From Miscanthus floridulus (lineage: Eukaryota; Streptophyta; Magnoliopsida; Poales; Poaceae): DNA of 64,000 nucleotides. The stretch is taken from positions 83,097,928 to 83,161,927 of the forward strand of contig NC_089583.1 in assembly GCF_019320115.1 (NCBI RefSeq), written 5' to 3'. Both the position numbers and the translations under genes were made by a program. The notes beneath the pieces are model-generated. The model was not told the DNA's origin. It made no database searches and saw only the letters and a list, made by a program, of their open reading frames with translations. Position 1 is the stretch's first letter. Each line of letters begins with the position of its first letter. Positions 55,888-64,000 of the stretch are shown here, in pieces.

Positions 55888-57522
55888 AAGTGAACTGCTA
55901 ATGTGGAGGACTAGGAGTTAGATTGACCATCAATTTGGGACCTGGGAGGTATTATTTTTACACCATATTCCTGTTGATTGACGCTTGGTCACTTGATTAG
56001 CATGGTCACTTCCATTTTCCTTGTGCCCACTGAGGATTACCAATGCTAGAATATGTATTGATTCGGTCAGCTTTTCGCCTGCTGAGGGTTATGTGCCGCT
56101 TCAACGAAGCTAAAGCCATGCATTCCATACAACTCTGTACAAAATTGATGTAAGTTTGTTTTGGTCTTGATTTTTATGGATGTTCTGGTGTAAATTTCGT
56201 GTATTTGTTTTGTTTGATTTATTTCTTGAGAAGTTGGAGCTCTTGAAGATTTGTCCTTACCAGTTTGTATTATCAGTTTTACAATAGCGATTATCTCATT
56301 ACGCTGGTTGCTGTCCTTTCTTGGATTGCTGAAGTTTCTGTTGTTGTTAGACTGTCTGCTGTCTGGAACTCTGGATAGCATGCTGTGCTAAGAACAGCTC
56401 ATGATAAAATATATATAATTGCTCATGTAAAGGACAGTGTAGAACAAAGAGGTTGTGACTCAGTGATTTCGTTTCCCACATCTGTTCTGTAATCTTTCAG
56501 CTGGTTTGACTGCGGTTGAAGGAATCTGATACTGCTACAGAGATATGAAAAGAATACAATTCAGTGTTCGGAAGCTCGTGAACTGCTGGGAGCAAGGTTG
56601 AAATTGAATGAAGGCGAAAAAGGAGACTTGAAGAAATCCGTGGGAACGTGTAAATGTTCAAACCTCGTGTCAAATACAAAAATGCACCTTACTTGACATA
56701 TGCATGTAGAGAAAATACTTAAGCATTATACTGAATAATACTAATTATTTAAATAACATGGTTGCAAAGTTAGAGTGAATTTTGTAGCACATTTGCTATT
56801 TCTGAAAGGTTAAATGAGGGCAAATCTCTGATATTCTAGTAGCATTTTGAGTTGTGCATGTAGAGAAAACACATTAACTTTTTTGAAATGTAATAAAACT
56901 GGTCATATAGGATCAACTGATGACCATGTATGAAACCTGGAACATACACATTTTTAGAGGCAAAGGTTGATGAATTTTGATGTACGGCTTTTTTTATTTG
57001 AGAGAGAGCTAAAGTACGCCTGCTATTGCATTTGAAATGTTAAATGATGGCAAAGGGTATAAATTTTCCAAGCTAGACCGATAGAATGTGGTGGCGGCCC
57101 TTTCTATTGTTTTTTTCCCTTAAAAAGACATTGGTCCCTCTTCGGGACAGAGAAGGATATCAGCGTATCACTTTATTGTCAGTACAACACCACACCGTCT
57201 TCGTGCGTAGCATGTGCACAGCACAACTGTCGACCAAGAAACCGAGCACGCACAACACATGTTTCACGTATCGATACCTGTTCGGAAGCAAAGATACCCA
57301 GCGGGCTTGAAAAGCTTGTTGTTCCGGTCATCCGACTATAATAAGGCGGAGCTGACTCAGAAAGCTGTCTGCCTGTCTTCCCTGTTAGGTTCGCCCATCC
57401 TCCGATTCCCGTTATCAAGTCTTGGGTAAAAGACGGTAACGAACTAGTAGTTGTGCTCTCTGCCGAGCCGCCGGGACCGGACCCCGGGGAAACTCTCGTG
57501 CAGTGCAAAACTCTAAACACTT
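55888..57522. other. GCP3 3' flank and intergenic sequence
   Basis: 55888 to about 56700 is probably 3' UTR and downstream flank. 56700-57522 has no recognisable gene; ORFs there are short and without domains. Confidence 0.45.
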
Positions 57523-57647
57523 GCCTCGTTCGCGTGCCTTTAAACCCGACTTATCAGTTTCTTTTTTTATTCGAAATAGTATTTTCTTCTTACAAATTCT
57601 TCTAGATTTATCTAGATTCCTCTAAAATTCGTCTAAGCGAACGGGGC
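57523..57647. mobile_element. Short MITE, about 125 bp
   Basis: Ends GCCTCGTTCGC (57523-57533) and, inverted, GCCCCGTTCGC (57647-57637). AT-rich interior. No clear target duplication. Confidence 0.5.
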
Positions 57648-58001
57648 CGAAGTTTCAACACGAACGCACGACCCGTTCTGTCCATCTGTGCCATAACGGA
57701 AGGCGGCGTTGCCTTTTTACCTGCTCTCCGTTGACCGCGAGCCATCACGGCAACACGAAACATCCAGCGGTTTGCGGAGCCAGCAGCCACAGCCATAGGC
57801 CGCCCATCCACCGCGCCAACAGCAACGCGACGAATGGCCTTGCGCACGCGGCGACGCAAGCAGATTCGGACGCACCCATCTTCACCGCAAGCCGGCCCGA
57901 GCCACGGCAAGTTGGCGACGGACGAAACATCTCCGCAGTCCGCACGCACACATCTACAGATGCACCTCGTCACCTCCTGCTCGCGGTCGCCGTCCGTCGC
58001 C

Positions 58002-58008
58002 TATAAAA
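58002..58008 (+). promoter_or_regulatory. TATA box of the 58199 gene
   Basis: CGCCTATAAAAGGCGCG, with a CT/CA-rich probable start site about 30 bases downstream (near 58035). A leader of about 165 bases then runs to the ATG. Confidence 0.75.
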
Positions 58009-58198
58009 GGCGCGCGTTTGCTCCTGCCGCTTCGCCTCACATCTCACAAGCCACAAGCTAGCGATCCATAATTATCCCTCGTGCAATCGGAGTTCTGAGT
58101 GATAAGCTCTAACGCAGCGTTCGGTTCTGAGTTTGACCGGAAGCACAGCCTCGATCACCCTCGTTCAAGGCAAGAAAGCCGGTGTTACTGTTGCCGCC

Positions 58199-58480
58199 AT
58201 GGAGCCGGAGATGCAGGCAGCGCTGATCAAGGTGGGCGTGTTCGTGCTGGTGCAGGCGCTGGTGTACCTCATCCTGTCGCAGTCCTCCACCGTGTTCTCG
58301 CACACCAAGAGCCTCTGCCTCCGCCCCGCGCGGTCGCTCAGCGCGCGCCGCATGCTCGCGCTGCTCCTCTCCGACCTGCCGCTCGCCGCCGGGGAGCCCT
58401 CGCCCGTCGCCGCCTTCGCCCGGACGCGGTCCGCGGCGTCGTCGCCCATGCTCGCCGCCGCCCACCGGAAGCAGGACTGA
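58199..58480 (+). CDS. Small membrane-anchored plant protein, 93 residues
   Basis: ATG at 58199 in the strong context GCCGCCATGGAG. It reads MEPEMQAALIKVGVFVLVQALVYLILSQSS, giving one membrane segment at about residues 9-28, followed by a basic RPARSLSARR region (42-51) and a short hydrophobic MLALLLSDLPLAAG, ending RTRSAASSPMLAAAHRKQD. Codons are strongly GC-biased, as in grass genes with intronless coding sequence. The frame is open upstream of the ATG but has no earlier ATG, so the start is secure. I recognise it as a type of short plant protein of unknown role (single transmembrane N-terminus with a polybasic tail), not as a named family. A TATA box 197 bases upstream and a T/A-rich tail after the stop support an expressed gene. 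Confidence 0.75.
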   Translation: MEPEMQAALIKVGVFVLVQALVYLILSQSSTVFSHTKSLCLRPARSLSARRMLALLLSDLPLAAGEPSPVAAFARTRSAASSPMLAAAHRKQD

Positions 58481-58890
58481 GGTCCGCGACCGTGCGGCCG
58501 CGTAGCTAAGCTAGCTCTTCATTGCTACTCTGAATGAAGAGTAGTATTCTTTTATTCTTTAGTTTGATCGATTGATTTGTGTCGGTTTGGTTGGGTTGGG
58601 TTGTAATCAAGTACAGCTTCCAAATTTCATGGAATTTTGATTTGCGCATCTCACTACTGCTTTTGTGCTGCATCGTTACAGTCCATTCAAATCGTTCTTG
58701 TATTCTGTGGACATTTGTCAAGGGTGTCTCGTTGAATTTGTGACCGCTGAGTGCTGACGCGCGCCATCTCAGTATTTCAGAGTACCACTTCTGAATTGCC
58801 CAGAATGGTTTGATCATCTGGTGCGAAAGGATTAATAGGGACGACCATCTTCTTTCGTTTTTCACCGAAGACCATAAGCCAATTTAATTA
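58481..58890. other. 3' flank of the 58199 gene
   Basis: AT-rich, probably 3' UTR and terminator region (GTCGGTTTGGTTGGGTTGGG near 58578). No gene. Confidence 0.4.
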
Positions 58891-59003
58891 CATGTTCGCT
58901 TTATCGTTTCTGTGCCTTATAAGCCGACTAATGCTGTTTCATTGTGAGAGAAAAATATTATATCATAACTGATAAGCATGGCTGATACGATCAAGCGAAC
59001 ATG
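58891..59003. mobile_element. MITE, about 113 bp
   Basis: Inverted ends CATGTTCGCTT (58891-58901) and AAGCGAACATG (58993-59003), perfect over 11 bp. The inverted interior resembles the MITEs at 34778 and 52393. Confidence 0.65.
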
Positions 59004-59095
59004 GTGGCCACACATTGAGTGAATTTTCTCTTACTATAAAAACAACATCACAGTAACTTATTAAGTTCTCTTTGATAAGTTAGGACTAATTACTA

Positions 59096-59350
59096 CTCCA
59101 TCCGTTTAGAAAAGAATGCAATTCTCGTTTTTAAAAAAGTCAAACAGCTTGGGCTTTGACTAAATTTATATAAAAAAACTACTATCATTCATGATAGAAA
59201 ATAATTACCGTTAGATTAGTTATAAAATATATGTTCATAATTAATTTTTTAGACATAAATGCGAATATTATTAACTATAAATTAGGTAAAACTTGAGTTA
59301 CTTTGACTGGCACATATCCCATAATTGCATTCTTTCCTGGATAGAGGGAG
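59096..59350. mobile_element. Stowaway MITE 1
   Basis: CTCCATCCGTTT...GATAGAGGGAG with TA duplications at 59094-59095 and 59351-59352. Sub-terminal GAATGCAATTCTCG pairs with AATTGCATTCTTTCC. Confidence 0.8.
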
Positions 59351-59352
59351 TA

Positions 59353-59736
59353 CTTCCTTTATTCTAAATTATAAGATATTTTGATCTTTTTAGATTCATA
59401 GTTTTTATTATACACTTAGATACTTTCTCCATCTCATAAAAAGAGTCATTCTCGTTTCCTAAAAAACTAACTATATTTAACTTTCACCAAACATATATAA
59501 CAAAATACTAATATTTATGGTACATAATTAATATCATCTGATAGATCCTTGAATATATTTTCGTAATAAACTATTTAAAGATACAAATGTAGATAATATT
59601 TTTTATAAATCTAGTCAAACTTAAAAAAGTTTAGCGACTTTTTATATGGGACGGAGGGAGTATACACTATGTCTACATATGTGAGAGCAATGCATTTAAA
59701 AAAGTAAAAATATCTTATAATTTGAAATGGAGGGAG
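59353..59736. mobile_element. Stowaway MITE 2, containing nested MITE 3
   Basis: CTTCCTTTATTC...AAATGGAGGGAG with TA at 59351-59352 (shared with MITE 1) and 59737-59738. AAATTATAAGATATTTTG pairs with ATATCTTATAATTT. Confidence 0.8.
59423..59660. mobile_element. Stowaway MITE 3, nested in MITE 2
   Basis: CTTTCTCCATCTCATAAAAAG...CTTTTTATATGGGACGGAGGGAG with TA at 59421-59422 and 59661-59662. Confidence 0.8.
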
Positions 59737-59738
59737 TA

Positions 59739-60025
59739 GTTAGTAAAATTAGCCTAAATTATATAGTATCGACTTGCTAGTTGGTTAATAACTAGTTTGA
59801 GACCAACTAGTTTGAGACTAATAAGATAAAAATACATTAATGCTCCACCACGGGGTCTGTTCTGTGTCGGTCATTCTGGACACGACTACTAGGCCGTGGA
59901 CCGGTTCACAGGCTTGCTCTCCTCATCGGCATACACAGTTTCTCTAAAAATAATAAAAAAGAGAAGAGAGCGACATCTTATCTTTTCCATTCACATCGTG
60001 TAACACCCCTAGTGTTAAATACCTG
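59739..60025. other. Short intergenic stretch
   Basis: No gene or element recognised. The last five bases, ACCTG (60021-60025), are the candidate target duplication of E2. Confidence 0.4.
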
Positions 60026-61446
60026 TGTCGGGGACCTAATATCGGGGTACCCCAGAAGGTGGAACCAATAACCACCGAACGCGAAAAACTTCTGGACGCA
60101 TAAGGACGTCGTTTCATCCCTTGTTCGAATGACAGGAGTTTGGTTCCGCCTCGTCCGACGCCTTTTTGATAACTCTGCCTCGCCCGAGGGCTCAGGGTTA
60201 GTCACCGTCTCGCCCGACGCCTTTGGGACAGGCTCGGTCTCTCCCGAGGGCCAAGGGATAAACTCCGTCTCGCCCGACGCCTTTAGGGCGGGCTCGGTCT
60301 CGCCCGAGGGCTGAGGGATAGATTCTGCCTCGCCCGACCCCAGAGGGGCGAGGTCGGTCTCGCCCGAGAGATAGGAATTGGTCTCCGTTTCGCCCGACGG
60401 CAAGGAACGAGTCTCACCCTGCTCCATATCTAAAGATTGGATTCATCTTACCTGACAACTTCTCCCCATTCCCTCAAGATGATAAGTACAGGGCAAGACA
60501 AGACGTTCGGATCAACCATGGCTCCAAGGACCATACCCTGCGCCCTGGCAGGAAAAGTACTGCTAGGGGATGATAGGACAGGTGTTTTAGACCCTTCCGG
60601 GTGCCACAGAGCCCGAAAGGTTGTACAGGTGCGTACTCCTCGCCCTGTAGAGTTGTAGGCGTCGCCTTCAGCCCTGGGACACGGAACCCGACGAAGATAT
60701 ACGACAACCGCTACGCTCCAGAAAAGGATTTGCTATCTCCACGAACGACGGATTTTTTCGTCACCACGCTATGGACCCAAGGGAGCGGTGCCCACTTCCC
60801 GACCCCTTAGGTCCGCCAAGTCAGAAGGCCTTGACCATGGCATTACGCCGAATCTCGACCCCTCGTCCCTTTGACGAAGACTCATAAGAACCAGAAGGCG
60901 TGCGGAGCAAGGCTAGGAGAGGCTAATAAGTCAAAACCACTGTACTACAGCCCATACCCTACGCAGGGCAACGTTCTGTAATCAACCTGACATTCTACAG
61001 AGACATCGACAGTATTGTAGGCACTTATCTTCCTTCGCACTCATCAGAATGAAGAAGGAGGATTGGGTAGACGTGAGCCACAAGAATTAGGTAAAGCCCT
61101 CATCCGTGTAAAGCCAGCCCCTTCATCTATAAAAGGGGATGCGCTTCCTCCATCAAGGGGACGGATTTTTGGACCGAACAAGACAACACACACACACAGT
61201 CAAGCTGCTACGAAGCTCTTGACCTCCTTTCAACCCTTCTGTCAGAGACTTGGGACCCGTCCCTCTCTCGATTGTTTGTACCCCTACTATAAACCGTTCT
61301 CAGTGCTAATAACACGAGCAGCAACAAACTGGACGTAGGGACATTCGGCCCGAACCAGTATAAATCTTGTGTCCTTTAGCGCACCATCCGAGCCTAACGC
61401 GCATTACTATAAATTTACTTGCCGGTGCTTGTACGAAACACCGACA
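60026..61446 (+). repeat. 5' LTR of element E2
   Basis: 1,421 bp, TGTCGGGG...ACACCGACA. CCTCGCCCGA minisatellite at 60140-60420. TATA box at 61128-61134 (TCTATAAAAGG). Confidence 0.92.
61128..61134 (+). promoter_or_regulatory. TATA box of E2 LTR
   Basis: CTTCATCTATAAAAGGGGAT, same as in E. Confidence 0.65.
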
Positions 61447-61466
61447 GTTGGCGCGCTAGGTAGGGG
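61447..61466 (+). other. Primer-binding site region of E2
   Basis: GTTGGCGCGCTAGGTAGGGG directly after the LTR end. This TTGGCGCGC type is usual for Tat-lineage grass elements; the tRNA was not identified. Confidence 0.75.
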
Positions 61467-63304
61467 AGCTTACGCGTTCCAAATCAGGCCTCGGATGGCC
61501 ACCCACGCAATCACCTGGGCCCTGGGCGCACATGTGCATTTTCGGCGACCTAGATTTCATCATCACACTAGGAGGAGAGCTGGCGCTGACTCACTCAGCC
61601 GCCCCATCTCTCCCTTCATCAACCTCAGCCATCTTAGGCTTGAGGGCCTGCCGGGCAACTCCCTGGGAGTCCAGTCATCAAGGGAGGCCTCTCACAATGC
61701 CACCCTGTGTCCGGAAGGGTCCGTACGGAGCGCCCCGACAACATTTCTGTTCAGGTCTCCGCAACGCTGCGGCGACCGCTGGCCGCCTTCTGGCGCTACG
61801 TATGGTTCAGTCACCCACGGACATCGAGTTCATGGGGGTGATTGAGCATGATATGGAGACCCTCTACGGGCTCCTCAATGAGGAGCCAAGATCGTTCTCC
61901 AGCTCGAATTCCAGTAGGGGGAGCCACCACCCTTCTCGGGAATGCTTCATGACGCAGACCCCTGAGGGTCACGTCGAAAGTGTCTCCGGGGAAGAGGTCA
62001 CCCCCACAAACAACCCTGACGGCGGATCCGGGGAAGAGACGGCCACCCCATCTCACCTAAGGATGGAGCAGCTAAGGGCCCACCAGCAAGAAATCGATGA
62101 GGCCGAGCAAGGGCTCGTCCAGGAATACGCGGACATCAATCGCGAGATTGAACGTCACAAAGACGGGGGGCGCGAGCGCGCCACGGCCCGCACCGTACAC
62201 CAAAGGATCCTCACCGACGATGGGGCCCTTCCTCACTTTGCCCGAGCCAGTCAGAACATCGTTGCAGCAACCGCCTTGCTGCATGGCCTTCCGGAGGCCG
62301 CGACGTTCGAGGATCGCCGCGCCCGCCGAGAAATCCACACATTGCTCGAGCGGGCGGCGGCACAGCAGGCGGAAAGTTCATTGTCCCGACGACACGAACC
62401 CGACACCAGCCAGCACGTGCCCTCAGTGCGTCCCACCAAGGACGCGTCCGTCCACCAAACACCGCCAGGTGGCAGGCAGCCCTCCGTTGTCCCAGTGCAT
62501 CAACACCTCAGGTCATGACCGCGATGTACGCAGCATCATCGACGCACGGAGACGCACCCACGGTGACGATGGAGAAGCAGCGCGCCATGGCTACCATCCC
62601 CGATGTGGCGGATGCTACTGACAGCAACGAGGACCGAAGCCCGAGCCTCGGCCTACCAGGCCCTCAGGCCTTCGGTCGACACATCCTCAACACTGCGTTC
62701 CCCCTAAGGTATCGACCGCCTACCAACATCCCTAAATATTCTAGCGAAACAAATCCCAGGCTTTGGCTCGAAGACTATCGGCGTGCATGTCAGGCCGGTG
62801 GTGCAAGTGATGACAATTTCATTATTCACAACCTCCCGCTGTTCTTGGCCGATTCGGCGCGAGCATGGATGGAGCACCTACCGTCCAATGCTATTCAGAG
62901 TTGGGTGGATCTGATGGAGATCTTCGTGGGCAACTTCCAGGGCACGTACAAACGCCCTGGAAACCCATGGGACCTCAAGAACTACCACCAGAAGGCCGAT
63001 GAAACCCTTCGTGGGTACATTCGGCGCTTCTCTCGATAGTGCAACTGAGCTCCCTAACGTCGCCGACGCTGATGTGATAGGAGCCTTTCTATCCAGGACA
63101 ACCTACGAATCCCTGGTCCACAAGCTAGGACGCAGGGGCCCGCGGACTACCAAGGAACTCCTAGACATCGCCACCAGTCACGCCTTCGGAGAGGAGGCGG
63201 TCGGAGCCATCTTTGATCGCTCCGACGGAAAGATGAGGCGGGACGAGGACGCCGACGAAGGCGCCTCCAACCGTCCTGCCAAAAGGAAAAATAAGAAGCA
63301 ATGA
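61467..63304 (+). pseudogene. Gag of E2 (frame-shifted)
   Basis: The N-terminal region (61532-62518) is open in one frame and contains a helical stretch LRAHQQEIDEAEQGLVQEYA. Coding then passes through a second frame (62480-62610, GHDRDVRSIIDARRRTHG) to a third (62515-63039), which holds the retrotransposon gag core: PKYSSETNPRLWLEDYRRAC, LPLFLADSARAWMEHLPS and VGNFQGTYKRPGNPWDLK. It ends in 62999-63304 with DADVIGAFLSRTTYESLVHK. At least three frameshifts. The C-terminal zinc knuckle is replaced by a basic RPAKRKNKKQ tail and a stop. Confidence 0.85.
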
Positions 63305-63479
63305 CACAACAACTCACTCGTAGCCGCTGCTGACCGCAAAGGTGGCCGGAAGCCCACGGAGGGCACTTCGAACCACTTCGAGAAAATGCTCGAGGGGCCA
63401 TGCCCGAACCATGCCTTCCTGGCCAAGCATCTATACAAGGAATGCGGCCTTATGCACAAATACTTAGGTCGGGGGCCTT

Positions 63480-64000
63480 AACAAAGGGAACAGGGGAAGA
63501 AACCTATTCCCACCACTAACGACACAGAGGAGAAGGACGACGCCTTCCCAACACCGACCGGCGCCCTCATGATCTTCGGAGGATCAACGGCCTACGACTC
63601 TAGGCGCCACCAGAAGGTCACGCATCGCGAGGTCTATACCGCTGGACCGGCCACGCCAGCCTTCCTCTGGTGGTCGGAATCCACCATAACCTTCGACCGG
63701 ACTGACCATCCGGATGTTGTCCCACACCCGGGAAGGTACCCGCTTGTCATTGATCCGATCATTGGTCCAAAGCGGCTCACCAAAGTACTGATGGATGGGG
63801 GCAGTGGCCTCAACATCATATACGCCAAGATGCTCGACGGGATGGGCGTCGACAGAACAAACCTCCGTCCCATCCGAGCATCTTTCCATGGCATCGTGCT
63901 TGGTAGGCAAGCCGTGCCACTGGGGCAGATCGACCTGCCCGTCACTTTTGGGGATCGGTCCAATTACCGGACTGAGACCCTCACCTTCGATGTAGTGGGG
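63480..64000 (+). pseudogene. Protease of E2, cut by the window end
   Basis: Reads PLVIDPIIGPKRLTKVLMDG, then GGSGLNIIYAKML, the Tat-type aspartic protease active site (LMDGGS in place of the retroviral DTGS), and continues through GQIDLPVTFGD to the window end. The upstream linker (63520-63700) has EKDDAFPTPTGALMIFGGS. Confidence 0.85.

Larger units (their letters stand above)
60026..64000 (+). mobile_element. Gypsy element E2 (Tat lineage), cut by window end
   Basis: 5' LTR 60026-61446, PBS region, gag and start of protease. The rest lies beyond the window. Its LTR ends and minisatellite match E, and 63973-64000 equals the sequence E resumes with after its deletion. Confidence 0.92.

Noticed and set aside
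57086..57430. Short frames near 57.1-57.4 kb
   Set aside because: No domain, no codon bias, no promoter, and frames on both strands are of similar length.
58099..58509. A 136-codon frame overlapping the 58199 gene
   Set aside because: It begins at a GTG, lacks a supported start and has no hydrophobic or domain features, while the overlapping frame has a strong ATG context and a membrane segment.

Overview
This is a plant nuclear window, almost certainly from a panicoid grass (sugarcane/Miscanthus/sorghum group is my best guess; species not determined). The evidence is Ty1/copia and Tat-type Ty3/gypsy LTR elements, Stowaway- and Tourist-like MITEs, a Helitron terminus, and very GC-rich first exons. 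Four host genes are supportable. On the minus strand there is a small unknown two-exon gene (23386-23777) and a DUF3128-type cysteine-motif protein (25254-25628). On the plus strand there is a full-length gamma-tubulin complex component 3 gene (53272-55887, two exons) and a 93-residue membrane-anchored plant protein with a TATA box (58002-58480).

1-21.8 kb is a three-deep nest of copia elements, all read on the minus strand. Element C (gag-PR-INT part and a 454-bp LTR, 18852-21753) was hit by element A, a SIRE-like element with a 5' LTR at 17266-18851 and a 3' LTR cut by the window start. A was then hit by element B (3155-9599, target duplication AGTGG), which has LTRs but no coding capacity. 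A keeps decayed gag, coiled-coil, PR, INT, RT and RNase H regions. It also has a third ORF after pol that is split by B and preceded by what looks like its own promoter and leader.

21.8-35.2 kb is low-copy DNA with the two small minus-strand genes, a LINE 3' fragment, several long foldback or MITE elements and a Helitron 3' end at 34556.

35.2-51.6 kb is one Tat-lineage gypsy element, E (TSD AGACG). Its 5' LTR is fused directly to the protease region, so gag and the primer-binding site are gone. RT, RNase H and INT are full of stops. Its 3' half carries an antisense gene of the Transposase_28 type, and that gene is split by solo LTR D (44637-47196, TSD CTGTG), which is related to B. Element E itself seems to have landed inside an older tRNA-derived SINE.

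51.6-60.0 kb holds the GCP3 gene, the small membrane-protein gene and further MITEs, including nested Stowaways. A second Tat element (E2) starts at 60026 and runs off the window end within its protease.

The most unusual signals are: (i) arrays of GACCGGACG / CGTCCGGTCA half-sites just upstream of the TATA box in two different copia LTR families and again inside element A, upstream of a TATA-like site and the third ORF; (ii) a perfect 136-bp inverted duplication inside solo LTR D; (iii) the split antisense gene in E. All structural calls come from reading the sequence; no database search was possible.
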